Below are positions 10,653 to 22,556 of a DNA stretch of 36,669 bases, piece after piece (positions within the stretch are counted from its first letter, which is position 1; each line of letters begins with the position of its first letter). The DNA is taken from contig RFMI01000133.1 in NCBI GenBank assembly GCA_009927815.1, positions 1 through 36,669 of the forward strand, given 5' to 3'. The DNA comes from Betaproteobacteria bacterium (GTDB lineage Bacteria > Pseudomonadota > Gammaproteobacteria > Burkholderiales > UBA3065). The notes under the pieces are model-generated. The model was given only the letters and a program-made list of their open reading frames with translations. It was not told the origin of the DNA and ran no database searches. The translations under genes and the position numbers were made by a program.

Positions 10653-12949
10653 CCACGGTCAACATCGAACTCGACGGTCAAGCGCTCGAGGTCCCGGTCA
10701 ATTCGACCATCATGGACGCGGCCAACCGGGCCGGCGTCTACATCCCGCATTTCTGCTACCACCGCAAGCTGTCCATCGCAGCGAACTGCCGCATGTGCCT
10801 GGTCGAAGTCGAGAAGGCGCCGAAGCCGCTGCCGGCCTGTGCAAGTCCCGTCACGCAGGGCATGAAGATCCACACCCGCAGCCCAGCTGCGCTGAAGGCG
10901 CAAAAAGGCGTGATGGAGTTCTTGCTGATCAACCACCCGCTGGATTGCCCGATCTGCGATCAGGGCGGTGAGTGCCAATTGCAGGACATCGCCGTCGGGT
11001 ATGGCGGCGTGGCGTCGCGCTATCAGGAAGAGAAGCGGGTGGTGCTGAACAAGAACCTCGGCCCCTTGATCTCGACCGACATGACCCGCTGCATCCACTG
11101 CACGCGATGTGTTCGCTTCGGCGAAGAGATCGCCGGCAAGATGGAGCTGGGCATGGCGCACCGGGGTGAGCACTCGGAGATCATGCCGTTCATCGAGCGC
11201 ACGGTCGATAGCGAGCTGTCGGGCAATATGATCGACGTCTGTCCAGTAGGTGCGCTCACCTCCAAGCCCTTCCGTTATGCCGCCCGCACCTGGGAACTGA
11301 GCAAACGCAAGTCGATCGCGCCCCACGACTCCCTCGGCAGCAACATCACGGTTCAGGTCAAGCAGGACCACGTCCATCGCGTGACGCCGCTGGAGAATGA
11401 GGCGATCAACGAGTGTTGGTTGTCGGACCGCGACCGTTTCAGTTACGAAGCCCTCAATAGCGATGATCGGCTGCTGCACCCGATGGTGCGCGAGGCCGGA
11501 GCTTGGGTGCAGGTCGGCTGGGATGACGCTCTTAAGCGCGTTGCGTCGGGTCTGAAGGCGGCCGGTGCTTCAACCGGTTGGCTGCTAAGCCCCAACAGCA
11601 CCCTCGAAGAAGGCCATCTGATGGCGCGACTGGCCCGCAGCTTGGGCAGTGACAACGTCGACCATCGTTTGCGTCAAACCGATTTCGCCGCAGACGCCGT
11701 AGCCAAAGGAACGCCGTGGCTGGGTCTGCCGGTGTCGGCTGTCAGCAGTCTCAAGGGACTGTTCCTGGTGGGGTCGACCTTGCGCAAGGAACAGCCCCTC
11801 CTGGCGCATCGGGTCCGGTTCGCCGCCAACCACGGCTGTGCGCTGCACACGCTCTCGGCGTACCGCGAAGAGCTTCTGTGCAGTGTCGCCGGACAGGAGG
11901 TGCTTGCGCCGTCCGCATGGGAATCCGCCTTGCAAGGTGTGCTTGATGCGGTCCGGGCGGTCAAATCCGGCGCCGCATCGACGGGACCCTACAGCGCGAT
12001 AGCGGCCGCCTTGTGCGGCGATGCGCCGACCGCTGTTTGGCTGGGCGATGAGGCTGTCTCGCACCCGCACGCCAGCCGCCTGCATCGACTGGCACAACTG
12101 ATTTGTGCCGAGAGCGGCGCAACGCTGGGCTTCACCGTTCATGGCTCGAATGCGGTCGGCTTGTCGGCGATCGGTGTTCGTCCGCAAGGTGCAGGCCTGC
12201 CGGCTGCAGCCATGCTTGGCGCTGGCCTCAAGGCCTACGTGTTACTTGGCGTCGAGCCGGCTTTCGACTGCGCAGAGGGCGCCTCTGCACTCGGCGCTCT
12301 CACGAAGGCTGATTTTGTGGTCTCGCTGGCGACCCATCTTGACGGCGCCGCGGACTACGCAGACGTGGTTCTGCCGGTCGCTGCCTGGGCGGAAACGGCC
12401 GGAACGCGCGTCAATGCTGAAGGCGTGGCACAGACCTTTGTTGGGGTGGTGCCGCCGCGGGGCGAGGCCCGGCCTGCCTGGAAAGTGCTGCGTGTGCTGG
12501 GTAACCTCCTGGACGTGGGCGGCTTTGCGCAGGAATCGGTCGAAGACGTTCGGCGCGACATCGGCCTCGATGCTGCGGCGCTGGCGGCTCGTCTGTCCAA
12601 CGAATTGTCTGGCGAGCCTGAGTCCGCTGCCGCACAGCCGGCTGGTTCAGGCTTGGAGCGGTCGGCGCCGGTGGGGCTCTACAGCGTCGATGCGCTAACT
12701 CGCCGCGCCCGCGCTCTGCAAAAGACGGCTGATTCGGCGGCGCCGTCGGTGCAACTGAATCCGCAAACAGCTGCGGCCTTGGCGCTGACCCAGGGTCAGC
12801 GCGTCCGAGTAACGCAATCGGGAACGGCGGTGCTGGCAGTGAGTTTCGATGAGCGCGTCGCAGCCGGAACAGTTCGTATTGCGGCGGGGCACCCTGACAC
12901 CGCTGCTTTGGGTGGTCAGTCTGGCGTCATCAGCTTGGAAGCCGTGTGA
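10649..12949 (+). CDS. nuoG: NADH-quinone oxidoreductase subunit G
   Basis: N-term 2Fe-2S ([18 protein letters not shown]), [44 protein letters not shown]. Confidence 0.96.
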   Translation: MTTVNIELDGQALEVPVNSTIMDAANRAGVYIPHFCYHRKLSIAANCRMCLVEVEKAPKPLPACASPVTQGMKIHTRSPAALKAQKGVMEFLLINHPLDCPICDQGGECQLQDIAVGYGGVASRYQEEKRVVLNKNLGPLISTDMTRCIHCTRCVRFGEEIAGKMELGMAHRGEHSEIMPFIERTVDSELSGNMIDVCPVGALTSKPFRYAARTWELSKRKSIAPHDSLGSNITVQVKQDHVHRVTPLENEAINECWLSDRDRFSYEALNSDDRLLHPMVREAGAWVQVGWDDALKRVASGLKAAGASTGWLLSPNSTLEEGHLMARLARSLGSDNVDHRLRQTDFAADAVAKGTPWLGLPVSAVSSLKGLFLVGSTLRKEQPLLAHRVRFAANHGCALHTLSAYREELLCSVAGQEVLAPSAWESALQGVLDAVRAVKSGAASTGPYSAIAAALCGDAPTAVWLGDEAVSHPHASRLHRLAQLICAESGATLGFTVHGSNAVGLSAIGVRPQGAGLPAAAMLGAGLKAYVLLGVEPAFDCAEGASALGALTKADFVVSLATHLDGAADYADVVLPVAAWAETAGTRVNAEGVAQTFVGVVPPRGEARPAWKVLRVLGNLLDVGGFAQESVEDVRRDIGLDAAALAARLSNELSGEPESAAAQPAGSGLERSAPVGLYSVDALTRRARALQKTADSAAPSVQLNPQTAAALALTQGQRVRVTQSGTAVLAVSFDERVAAGTVRIAAGHPDTAALGGQSGVISLEAV

Positions 12950-12988
12950 TGGACCTCCTATCTCGACCTGTCTTTCGTTCCCGAGCCG

Positions 12989-13975
12989 GTGCTTTTGACC
13001 GCCTGGACGCTGATCAAGATTCTCGCGATCACCTTGCCGGTGATGGGCGCCGTCGCTTACTTGACGTACGCCGAGCGCAAGGTCATCGGATACATCCAGG
13101 TGCGCATCGGACCCAACCGTGTCGGTCCGCTCGGTCTGCTGCAGCCCATCGCGGACGCAGTCAAGCTGCTCACTAAAGAGCTCATCATTCCGTCGGGTGC
13201 AAGCAAGGTCTTGTTCGTGCTGGCGCCGGTCATCAGCATCGTTGCGGCTTTGGCTGCCTGGGCGGTGGTGCCATTTGGCCCCGAGACCATCCTCGCTGAT
13301 ATCGACGCGGGTCTGCTGTACATCCTCGCGCTGACCTCGATGGGTGTGTACGGCGTGATCGTCGCCGGTTGGGCGTCCAACTCCAAGTACGCGTTCATCG
13401 GTGCCATGCGATCGGCCGCGCAGATTGTCGCCTACGAGATCGCGATGGGCTTCGCGCTGATTGGCGTGCTGATGTTGTCGGGCAGCCTGAGCCTGCTCGA
13501 CATCGTCAACGCTCAGCAGGGCGACTGGGGTCTGTTCAGCTGGAACTTGATTCCGCTGCTCCCGTTGTTCGTCGTCTATTTCATCTCAGGCGTGGCAGAG
13601 ACCAACCGCGCGCCGTTCGACGTGGCCGAAGGTGAGTCCGAGATCGTCGCGGGCTTTCACGTCGAGTACTCGGGCATGACCTTCGCCATCTTCTTCCTCG
13701 CCGAATACGCCAACATGATTTTGGTGTCGGCTTTGTCGACCTGCTTGTTCTTGGGTGGCTGGCTGTCTCCGATCCCTGGCGTTCCGAGTGGGTGGCCGTG
13801 GCTGTTCGCCAAAATGGGCTTCCTGTTGTTCTGTTTCCTGTGGTTCCGCGCCACATTCCCGCGTTACCGCTATGACCAGATCATGCGGTTGGGCTGGAAG
13901 GTGTTCATCCCCGTGACCCTCGTCTGGATCCTAGTGGTCGGGGCTTGGAAACTGTCGCCCTGGTGGCTGTGGTGA
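12989..13975 (+). CDS. nuoH: NADH-quinone oxidoreductase subunit H (start uncertain)
   Basis: [68 protein letters not shown]. Same frame upstream of GTG 12989 still looks coding ([10 protein letters not shown]). Confidence 0.94.
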   Translation: MLLTAWTLIKILAITLPVMGAVAYLTYAERKVIGYIQVRIGPNRVGPLGLLQPIADAVKLLTKELIIPSGASKVLFVLAPVISIVAALAAWAVVPFGPETILADIDAGLLYILALTSMGVYGVIVAGWASNSKYAFIGAMRSAAQIVAYEIAMGFALIGVLMLSGSLSLLDIVNAQQGDWGLFSWNLIPLLPLFVVYFISGVAETNRAPFDVAEGESEIVAGFHVEYSGMTFAIFFLAEYANMILVSALSTCLFLGGWLSPIPGVPSGWPWLFAKMGFLLFCFLWFRATFPRYRYDQIMRLGWKVFIPVTLVWILVVGAWKLSPWWLW

Positions 13976-13985
13976 GGGCCTTTTG

Positions 13986-14474
13986 ATGCAAGCCGTACGC
14001 AATTTTTTCAAGACTTTTCTTCTGATCGAGCTCCTGCAGGGCTTGGCCTTGACCGGACGTCACCTGTTCGCTCGCAAGATCACGGTGCAGTACCCGGAAG
14101 AGAGAACGCCGATGTCACCGCGCTTCCGCGGCCTGCACGCGCTGCGTCGTTATCCAAACGGCGAAGAGCGTTGCATCGCCTGCAAGTTGTGTGAGGCGGT
14201 TTGCCCGGCGATGGCCATCACCATCGAGTCGGAGCAGCGGGATGACGGCACGCGCCGCACCACCCGCTATGACATCGACCTGACCAAGTGCATCTTCTGC
14301 GGCTTCTGCGAAGAAAGCTGCCCGGTCGACTCGATCGTCGAGACCCACGTGCTCGAATATCACGGTGAGCAGCGCGGCGACCTCCTGTACACCAAAGAGA
14401 TGTTGCTGGCGATCGGCGACCACTACGAGAAGGACATCGCCGCAGCGCGTGCGGCCGATGCGCCTTACCGCTGA
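13986..14474 (+). CDS. nuoI: NADH-quinone oxidoreductase subunit I
   Basis: Two 4Fe-4S motifs: [16 protein letters not shown] and [16 protein letters not shown]. Confidence 0.97.
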   Translation: MQAVRNFFKTFLLIELLQGLALTGRHLFARKITVQYPEERTPMSPRFRGLHALRRYPNGEERCIACKLCEAVCPAMAITIESEQRDDGTRRTTRYDIDLTKCIFCGFCEESCPVDSIVETHVLEYHGEQRGDLLYTKEMLLAIGDHYEKDIAAARAADAPYR

Positions 14475-14484
14475 CGGGATCACC

Positions 14485-15123
14485 ATGGACTTTATGACCG
14501 CCGTCTTCTACCTGTTCTCGACCGTCCTCGTGCTGTCGGGCCTGCGCGTCATCACGGCTCGCAATCCGGTTCACGCCGCCTTGTTTCTGGTGCTGGCGTT
14601 CGTGAGCGCTTCAGCCATCTGGATGCTGCTCGAGGCCGAGTTTTTGGCGCTGACCCTGGTGCTGGTCTACGTCGGCGCGGTGATGGTCTTGTTCTTGTTC
14701 GTGGTGATGATGCTCGACGTCAACTTCGACACCTTGCGCGAGGGGTTTTGGCGTCACCTTCCCGTCGGGCTCCTGGTGGCTGGCGTGATGGTCACCGAAA
14801 TGGTGCTCGTGGTGATGAGTGAGGGTTTCCGCACGGCGCCCGCGCCCGAGGCGCGCGGGTTTGACTACAGCAACACCCACGAGTTGGGCATGGTGCTGTA
14901 CACCCAGTACCTCTACGCCTTCGAACTGGCGGCGGTGCTGTTGCTGGTGGCCATCGTCGCTGCGATTGCGCTGACCCTGCGCCGCCGCGAAGGCGTGCGC
15001 CGCAATGACATCGGCAAGCAAGTTGCGGTGCGTGCGGCCGACCGGATGCGGGTGGTGCAGATGGCGCCTGAGGTTCCAGCGTTCAGCCGGCCCGAGGCAG
15101 CAGACGGGGAGGCGGCGCAATGA
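14485..15123 (+). CDS. nuoJ: NADH-quinone oxidoreductase subunit J
   Basis: [53 protein letters not shown]. Confidence 0.94.
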   Translation: MDFMTAVFYLFSTVLVLSGLRVITARNPVHAALFLVLAFVSASAIWMLLEAEFLALTLVLVYVGAVMVLFLFVVMMLDVNFDTLREGFWRHLPVGLLVAGVMVTEMVLVVMSEGFRTAPAPEARGFDYSNTHELGMVLYTQYLYAFELAAVLLLVAIVAAIALTLRRREGVRRNDIGKQVAVRAADRMRVVQMAPEVPAFSRPEAADGEAAQ

Positions 15124-15428
15124 GCCTGACGCTCTCGCACTACCTGGTGCTCGGCGCGATCCTGTTCGCCATCAGCATCGTCGGCATTTTCCTCAACCGC
15201 AAAAACGTGATCATCTTGTTGATGGCCATCGAACTGATGCTGTTGGCGGTCAACATCAATTTCATCGCCTTCGGGCATTACCTGCAGGACATTTCCGGGC
15301 AGGTGTTCGTGTTCTTTATTTTGACCGTGGCTGCTGCTGAGTCGGCTATCGGTCTGGCGATCCTTGTGGTGCTGTTCCGCAATTTGCGCACCATCAACGT
15401 CGACGACATCAACACCCTCAAGGGCTGA
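15120..15428 (+). CDS. nuoK: NADH-quinone oxidoreductase subunit K
   Basis: [54 protein letters not shown]. Confidence 0.96.
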   Translation: MSLTLSHYLVLGAILFAISIVGIFLNRKNVIILLMAIELMLLAVNINFIAFGHYLQDISGQVFVFFILTVAAAESAIGLAILVVLFRNLRTINVDDINTLKG

Positions 15429-15433
15429 CCGCC

Positions 15434-17439
15434 GTGACCATGCAATCGCTTTATCTGCTCGTTCCGCTGGCTCCGCTCGCCGGGGCGCTGCTGGCCGGCC
15501 TGTTCGGCAAGACCATCGGCCGCGCTGGCGCCCACACCGCCACCATCCTGGGTGTGGCGGTGGCTTTGCTGGCCAGTTGCGTGATCGCGCAGGATGTCAT
15601 TGTGAACGGCAACACCTTCAACGGTGCGCTGTACACGTGGGCGACCTCGGGCAGTCTGCGCTTTGAGATCGGCTTCCTGATCGACCCGCTCACCGTAATG
15701 ATGATGTTGGTGGTGTCGTTCGTGTCTCTGATGGTCCACATCTACACCATCGGCTACATGGAAGAGGACCCGGGTTACCAACGGTTCTTCAGCTACATCT
15801 CGCTGTTCACCTTCAGCATGTTGATGCTGGTGATGAGCAACAACTTCTTGCAGCTGTTCTTCGGTTGGGAAGCCGTTGGCCTTGTCTCTTACTTGCTAAT
15901 CGGGTTCTGGTACACGCGTCCGACGGCGATCTACGCCAACCTCAAAGCGTTTCTGGTGAACCGTGTCGGTGACTTCGGTTTCGCGCTTGGCATCGGGCTT
16001 GTGGCCAGTTATTTCGGCTCGCTGGACTACGCCACCGTGTTCGCTGCCGCTGGCGGGCTCGCGCAGGAGACCATCGCTCTGTTCCCGGGCGTTGAATGGT
16101 CGCTGCTGACCGTCACCTGCATTTGCTTGTTCATCGGCGCGATGGGCAAGAGCGCCCAGTTCCCTCTGCACGTTGGCTGCCGGATTCGATGGAAGGCCCA
16201 ACGCCGATTTCCGCACTGATTCACGCGGCGACCATGGTGACTGCGGGCATCTTCATGGTGACGAGGATGTCGCCGCTGTTCGAGCTGTCGGACACGGCGC
16301 TGTCGTTCGTGATGGTGATCGGGGCGATCACGGCGTTGTTCATGGGTTTCCTCGGCCTGATTCAGAACGACATCAAGCGGGTGGTGGCGTACTCGACGCT
16401 GTCGCAGCTCGGCTACATGACGGTTGCGTTGGGCGCCTCGGCCTATCCGGTGGCGGTATTCCACCTGATGACCCATGCCTTCTTCAAGGCGCTGCTGTTC
16501 CTCGGTGCCGGTTCGGTGATCATGGGTATGCATCACGATCAGGACATCCGCCACATGGGTGGACTGCGCAAGTACATGCCGATCACCTGGATTACCTCAC
16601 TGGTGGGTTCGCTGGCCTTGATCGGGACGCCGTTTTTCTCGGGCTTCTATTCCAAGGATTCGATCATCGAGGCGGTGGCGGAAAGCCACCTGGCCGGCAG
16701 CGGCTTCGCCTACTTCGCGGTCGTGGCTGGGGTGTTCGTGACGGCTTTCTACAGCTTCCGCATGTATTTCCTCGTGTTCCATGGCAAGGAGCGTTGGCGC
16801 GAACTGGCGCACGACCACCATGGTCACGATGACCATGGCCACCACCACGGCCTTGGCCCACACGACGACCCACACGAGAGCCCGTGGGTGGTGACTCTGC
16901 CGCTGGTGCTCCTGGCCATTCCGTCAGTGGTCATCGGTTACTTGGCGATTGAGCCGATGCTGTATGGCAGCTTTTTCGGATCGTCAATTGTCATTTCCGA
17001 GCAGCATCACGGCTTGAGCGAGATGGCGGAGGGCTTCCACGGTGCTGCCGCGATGGCGGTCCATGGCTTCACCAGCCTCCCGTTCGCTCTGGCTCTGTCG
17101 GGCGTGTTGCTGTCGGCATGGTTCTACCTGAAGCGACCGGATATCCCTGCAGCGATCAAGGCGCGCTTTGCGGGCATTCATCGCATCCTTGAGAACAAGT
17201 ACGGGTTCGATGATTTCAACCAGTGGTTCTTCGCCAATGGCGCGCGTGCCTTAGGTGGGCAGCTCTGGCAGCGTGGGGATCGCGCCCTGATCGACGGGGT
17301 CATGGTGAATGGCACCGCCGGGCTGGTCGGTCGGATCGCCGGCCAAGTCCGCCGTGGCCAGACCGGATTCGTTTACACCTATGCGTTCACCATGATCATC
17401 GGCGTTGTTGCGCTGCTGGGTCTGTGGTTGAGCCTCTGA
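15434..17439 (+). CDS. nuoL: NADH-quinone oxidoreductase subunit L (apparent -1 frameshift near 16173)
   Basis: First ORF ends GKSAQFPLHV-; continuation WLPDSMEGPTPISALIHAATMVTAGIFMVTR in another frame. Confidence 0.94.
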
Positions 17440-17443
17440 CCCC

Positions 17444-18931
17444 ATGACCATGAGCCAACTGCCTCTTCTGACCCTGTCCATCTGGGTGCCGATCGTCTTC
17501 GGGCTCGCGGTCTTGGCCGTGGGTCGTGACAACGCGCCCGGCAATGCCCGCTGGCTGGCGTTGATCGGTGCACTGGCGGGTTTTGCCGTGACAATCCCGC
17601 TGATGACCGGATTTGACTCAGCGTCCGCGGCCCTTCAATTTGTTGAAGACAGCGCGTGGATCCCGGCCTTCAATATCCGCTATCAGCTGGGCGTCGACGG
17701 CATCGCCATGCCCTTCGTGGTGCTGAACAGCTTCATGACCATTTTCGTGGTTGTGGCCGCTTGGGAGGTGGTGAAGAGCCGCGTCTCGCAATATTTGGCG
17801 GCGTTCCTGATCATGAGTGGCTTGATCAACGGCGTATTCGCTGCCGCCGACGCCATCCTGTTCTATGTGTTCTTTGAGGCGATGCTGATTCCGATGTACA
17901 TCATCATCGGGGTTTGGGGCGGCCCGAACCGGGTCTACGCCGCTTTCAAGTTCTTCCTCTACACGCTGCTGGGCTCGCTGCTGACACTTGTGGCGCTGAT
18001 CTACCTGTTCTACAAGTCCGAGGGCAGCTTCCAGATCGCCGATTTCCACGTGCTGCCCTTGTCCTTGCACGAGCAGATCCTGATCTTCCTGGCGTTCTTG
18101 ATGGCCTTCGCGGTGAAGGTGCCGATGTGGCCGGTCCATACTTGGCTTCCCGATGCCCACGTCGAAGCGCCAACCGGCGGCTCGGTGATTCTTGCGGCCA
18201 TCACCCTCAAGGTGGGTGCCTACGGCTTCCTGCGATTTGCGCTTCCCATCGCACCCGATGCGTCGCATGAGCTCGCGGGACTCATCATTGCCATGTCTCT
18301 GATCGCGGTGGTGTACATCGGCTTTGTGGCCCTGGTGCAGGCCGACATGAAGAAACTGGTGGCGTACTCATCCATTGCCCACATGGGCTTTGTGACGCTG
18401 GGTTTCTTCCTGTTCGAGCCGCTGACCGTTGAGGGCGGCATCGTGCAGATGATCTCCCACGGGTTTGTTTCGGGCGCGATGTTTCTGTGCATCGGCGTGC
18501 TCTACGACCGCATGCACAGCCGGCAGATTGCCGACTACGGTGGCGTGGTCAACCGCATGCCGAAGTTCGCGGCGCTGTTTCTTCTGTTCGCTATGGCCAA
18601 TGCCGGCTTGCCGGCCACATCCGGCTTTGTCGGGGAGTTCATGGTGATTCTCGGTGCGGTCAAGGTGAACTTCTGGTTCGCTTTCGCCGCTGCCACAACG
18701 CTAATCCTTGGCGCTGCCTACACGCTGTGGATGTACAAGCGGGTGGTGTTCGGCGAGGTCGCTAATTCCCACGTCGCCGAGCTGGAGGACGTCAACGACC
18801 GCGAATTCTTGATGCTGACCGCCTTGGCGGTCTGCGTGCTGGCCATGGGCATCTGGCCAGCCCCGGTGACCGATGTGCTTCACGCTTCGGTTGACAACCT
18901 GCTTCATCACGTCGCGCAGAGCAAATTGTGA
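17444..18931 (+). CDS. nuoM: NADH-quinone oxidoreductase subunit M
   Basis: VPMWPVHTWLPDAHVEAPTGGSVILAAITLKVGAYGFLRF; LVAYSSIAHMGFVTLGFF. Confidence 0.96.
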   Translation: MTMSQLPLLTLSIWVPIVFGLAVLAVGRDNAPGNARWLALIGALAGFAVTIPLMTGFDSASAALQFVEDSAWIPAFNIRYQLGVDGIAMPFVVLNSFMTIFVVVAAWEVVKSRVSQYLAAFLIMSGLINGVFAAADAILFYVFFEAMLIPMYIIIGVWGGPNRVYAAFKFFLYTLLGSLLTLVALIYLFYKSEGSFQIADFHVLPLSLHEQILIFLAFLMAFAVKVPMWPVHTWLPDAHVEAPTGGSVILAAITLKVGAYGFLRFALPIAPDASHELAGLIIAMSLIAVVYIGFVALVQADMKKLVAYSSIAHMGFVTLGFFLFEPLTVEGGIVQMISHGFVSGAMFLCIGVLYDRMHSRQIADYGGVVNRMPKFAALFLLFAMANAGLPATSGFVGEFMVILGAVKVNFWFAFAAATTLILGAAYTLWMYKRVVFGEVANSHVAELEDVNDREFLMLTALAVCVLAMGIWPAPVTDVLHASVDNLLHHVAQSKL

Positions 18932-20372
18932 TCCCGACCTTCGCCGACTATTTCGCCGCTCTGCCAGAGATCCTGCTGCTGATACTGGCCTCGGGCATCC
19001 TGCTCGTGGACCTCTTCCTGCGGCCTGATCAACGCAACATCACGTACTTGTTGACGCAGTTCGCCTGTTGCTGTGTGCGGTGGTGACCGTGTTCACCGTC
19101 CAGGGGCGGCCGGTGCTCGCGTTCAATGGCCTGGTCGTCGACGATCTGTTTTCCGACGTCCTCAAGGTGATGGTGTACCTGGCGGTGACGGTGGCGCTGG
19201 TCTATGTCCGCAGCTACAACGCGGCGCGCGGCCTCTTCAGCGGGGAGTTTTTCACGCTGGCGTTGTTCGCGACGCTGGGCATGCTGGTGATGATCTCGGC
19301 TAACCATTTCCTCACGCTGTACATCGGCCTTGAGCTGTTGTCTCTGAGCCTTTACGCGATGGTTGCCTTGCAGCGTGATTCGGCGCGGGCTACCGAGGCT
19401 GCGATGAAGTACTTCGTTCTCGGGGCGTTGGCTTCCGGCATGTTGCTGTACGGCATGTCGATGCTCTACGGCGCAACGGGTTCGCTTGAACTCGAAGCGG
19501 TGTCGGCAGCTTTGGCCGGTGGGCTGGGTTCGTCGAACGTGCTGGCGTTCGGGCTTGTTTTCGTGGTGGCCGGCATTGCATTCAAGTTGGGTGCAGCACC
19601 CTTCCACATGTGGGTGCCGGATGTGTATCAGGGTGCGCCGACCTCGGTGACCTTGTTCGTTGGGTCGGCGCCGAAGATCGCCGCGTTCGCCTTTACCCTG
19701 CGCTTGCTGGTCAATGGCATGGAACCGCTGGTGGCCGACTGGCAGGGCATGCTGCTGATCCTGGCGGTGGCGTCGATGGTGTTGGGCAATCTGGCGGCCA
19801 TCGCTCAAACCAACCTCAAGCGGATGTTGGCCTACTCGACCATCTCCCACATGGGTTTTGTGCTGCTTGGGGTTCTGGCGGGTAGCCTCAATGGCTATGC
19901 CTCCGCGATGTTCTACGTTTTGGTCTACGTGCTGACTGCACTGGCTGGCTTTGGCGTGATGCTGCTGCTCTCGCGCGAAGGTTTTGAGTCGGAGGAGTTG
20001 GAAGACCTGAAGGGCCTTAACCGCCGTAGCCCGTGGTTCGCCTTCATTATGTTGTTGGTGATGTTCTCGATGGCTGGCGTCCCGCCGCTGGCTGGTTTCT
20101 TCGCCAAATTGTCGGTGCTGCAGGCTGCCTTGCAGCAAGGCCTGGTTTGGCTGGTGGTGGTGGCGGTGATGATGTCGCTGATCGGCGCCTTCTACTACCT
20201 GCGTGTGGTCAAGTTGATGTATTTCGACGAGCCTAAAGAAACCGCCGAGATCGCTCCTTTGGGTGACATGCGGGTGATGCTGTCAGTGAATGGTGCGGGT
20301 CTGCTGCTGTTGGGAATTGCGCCGCAGCCGCTGCTGACGCTGTGTATGGTGGCCATTAGCCACTCGATGTAA
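18928..20372 (+). CDS. nuoN: NADH-quinone oxidoreductase subunit N (apparent -1 frameshift near 19065)
   Basis: GTG-started N-term [45 protein letters not shown], then [21 protein letters not shown] in the ORF 19068-20372 frame; [21 protein letters not shown]. Confidence 0.93.
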
Positions 20373-20403
20373 GGACGCGATCCGCGGTTTGGCGGATGCG
20401 TCC
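20373..20403 (+). terminator. Hairpin just after nuoN stop (possible terminator, no U-tract)
   Basis: GGACGC-g-ATCCGC-ggtttg-GCGGAT-GCGTCC inverted repeat. Confidence 0.45.
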
Positions 20404-20464
20404 TCCCACCTGGGCGGCCTAGAGTGTGTGAACCGCCCTCCGCGGGCATCACCCAAGGCTCACC

Positions 20465-20881
20465 ATGCGTCTGGTTCTGTCGTGTCTCTTGCTGGTGCTT
20501 GCTGTCGCCGGGGCTGACGCTGCCGTGGACCTCAATAGTGCATCGCAAACCGAGTTGGAGACCGTGCCAGGCATCGGCCCTGGTCGTGCACGAGCGATCC
20601 TGGAGTACCGCAAGGCCCACGGCGGGTTTCGTCATGTCGATGAACTCGACCATATCCGCGGTATTGGTGCCAAAGGCTTGGCCCGCATGCGGCCGCAGCT
20701 ATCCATCGGTTCGCCACCGCCCAAGCCTAGCTCCACAAGCGACGCATCGGTGCGTACCGTCAGGTCGCCACCAACACCGCGCGCATCGGCCTCGCCCCGG
20801 CGCCACACAGGCAGTGCGGGGCAAGGCGCGGTGCGGGGCGGTATCATGCGGGGCCCGGTCAGTCCTTCCCCCCTGCAATGA
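20465..20881 (+). CDS. ComEA-like helix-hairpin-helix DNA-binding protein, secreted
   Basis: Signal peptide then VDLNSASQTELETVPGIGPGRARAILEYRKAHGGFRHVDELDHIRGIGAKGLARM (two HhH motifs); Pro/Ser/Arg-rich tail. Confidence 0.85.
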   Translation: MRLVLSCLLLVLAVAGADAAVDLNSASQTELETVPGIGPGRARAILEYRKAHGGFRHVDELDHIRGIGAKGLARMRPQLSIGSPPPKPSSTSDASVRTVRSPPTPRASASPRRHTGSAGQGAVRGGIMRGPVSPSPLQ

Positions 20882-21780
20882 GCGTCGCGCCGCAGTATCA
20901 CACCATCGAGCATTTCATCGGCAACACGCCCTTGGTGCGCTTGCAGCGCCTGCCAGGCGACTCCGGGAACATCGTTCTGGGGAAGCTGGAGGGCAACAAT
21001 CCGGCGGGCTCCGTCAAAGACCGGCCAGCGTTGTCCATGATCCGCGAGGCTGAGGCGCGGGGGCGCATCAAGCCCGGCGATACCTTGATCGAGGCGACCA
21101 GCGGCAACACCGGCATCGCGCTGGCCATGGTGGCGGCGATCCGCGGCTATCGCATGGTGCTGATCATGCCGGCCCACATGAGCGTCGAGCGTCAGCAGCT
21201 GATGAAGGCGTTTGGCGCGGAACTGATCCTGGTCAGCCAGGCCGAGGGCATGGAAGGCGCGCGCGACCTCGCCGAGGCGATGCAGGCACGTGGCGAGGGC
21301 GTGATCCTCGACCAGTTCGCCAATCCCGACAATCCGCTGGCGCACTGCAACGGAACCGGGCCGGAAATCTGGCGCGACACCGCCGGCACCATCACCCATT
21401 TCGTCAGCAGCATGGGCACCACCGGCACCATCATGGGCGTGTCGAAGTACCTCAAGGCGCAGAATCCCGCGATTCAGATCGTGGGTGTGCAACCGGAGGA
21501 GGGCGCCCAGATTCCAGGCATCCGCAAGTGGCCAGACGCCTACCTGCCAGCCATCTGCGATTTTTCGCGAGTGGACCGGATGATGTACGTGAGCCAGGCC
21601 GAGTCCGAGGCGATGGCGCGTCGGCTGGCCGCGGAGGAAGGCATCTTCTGCGGCATCTCTGCCGGCGGAGCGATGGCCGCCGCGCTGCGTCTTTCTGCCG
21701 AGGTGAGCGGTGCGACCATCGTCAGCATCGTCTGTGATCGCGGCGACCGCTACCTGTCGACCGGGGTCTTTCCCGCATGA
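20878..21780 (+). CDS. cysM: Cysteine synthase B (O-acetylserine sulfhydrylase, PLP-dependent)
   Basis: GNTPLVRL, KLEGNNPAGSVKDRPA (PLP lysine), EATSGNTGIALA, GTTGTIMGVSKYLK. Confidence 0.93.
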   Translation: MSVAPQYHTIEHFIGNTPLVRLQRLPGDSGNIVLGKLEGNNPAGSVKDRPALSMIREAEARGRIKPGDTLIEATSGNTGIALAMVAAIRGYRMVLIMPAHMSVERQQLMKAFGAELILVSQAEGMEGARDLAEAMQARGEGVILDQFANPDNPLAHCNGTGPEIWRDTAGTITHFVSSMGTTGTIMGVSKYLKAQNPAIQIVGVQPEEGAQIPGIRKWPDAYLPAICDFSRVDRMMYVSQAESEAMARRLAAEEGIFCGISAGGAMAAALRLSAEVSGATIVSIVCDRGDRYLSTGVFPA

Positions 21781-22556
21781 CGCCGATTCTGACCTTCGAC
21801 ATCGAGACCATTCCCGACGTGGTCGGACTTCGGCGCCTGCTCGAATTGGGCCCCGAGGTCAGCGACGCGGCGGTGGCCGAGGCGGCCTTCGACGCGCGGC
21901 GTCAGAAGACCGGCGGCAGCGATTTCCTGCCGCATCATCAGCACCGAGTGTTGTGCATCTCCTGCGCTTTACATACGGCCGAAGGCTTCAAGATTTGGTC
22001 GCTGTGCGGCGAGGACGAAGCCGGACTGATTCAACGGTTTTTCGATGGAGTCGAACGGTTTACGCCGATTCTTGTGAGTTGGAACGGCAGCGGCTTCGAT
22101 TTGCCCGTCCTTAACTACCGCGCGTTGATTCATGGGGTGCGGGCGCCGCGATTCTGGGATCAGGGTGACGACGACCGTGATTTCAAGTGGAACAACTACA
22201 TCAGCCGCTACCACTCCCGTCACACCGACCTGATGGACGTGCTGGCGATGTATGGCAGAGGCGGCGTGCCTTTGGACGAACTCGCCCAGCTGATGGGCTT
22301 CCCGGGCAAGCTCGGCATGGACGGCAGCAAGGTCTGGGATGCTTACTGTCATGGCGGGATCGACGATATCCGCCGCTATTGCGAAACGGATGTCGTGAAT
22401 ACGCATCTCGTCTACCTTGCGTTTGAGCACCTGCGGGGGCATGTCTCCACCGCGGCTTGGCACAGCCGGATGGAGACCGTCCGCAGCGCGCTGGCGGCGG
22501 TCGACGAGCCCCACTGGCCCGAGTTCCTCGGCCGTTGGACGCGTAGCAGTCCATGA
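21777..22556 (+). CDS. Predicted 3'-5' exonuclease related to the PolB exonuclease domain
   Basis: TFDIETIPD (Exo I), [18 protein letters not shown] (Exo II), [21 protein letters not shown] (Exo III). Confidence 0.85.
   Translation: MTPILTFDIETIPDVVGLRRLLELGPEVSDAAVAEAAFDARRQKTGGSDFLPHHQHRVLCISCALHTAEGFKIWSLCGEDEAGLIQRFFDGVERFTPILVSWNGSGFDLPVLNYRALIHGVRAPRFWDQGDDDRDFKWNNYISRYHSRHTDLMDVLAMYGRGGVPLDELAQLMGFPGKLGMDGSKVWDAYCHGGIDDIRRYCETDVVNTHLVYLAFEHLRGHVSTAAWHSRMETVRSALAAVDEPHWPEFLGRWTRSSP

Noticed and set aside
10343-11479. 378-aa minus-strand ORF antisense to nuoF/nuoG
   Set aside because: Shadow ORF with no recognisable domain.
19029-20138. 369-aa minus-strand ORF antisense to nuoN
   Set aside because: His/Gln/Arg-rich composition typical of antisense to a membrane protein; no domain.
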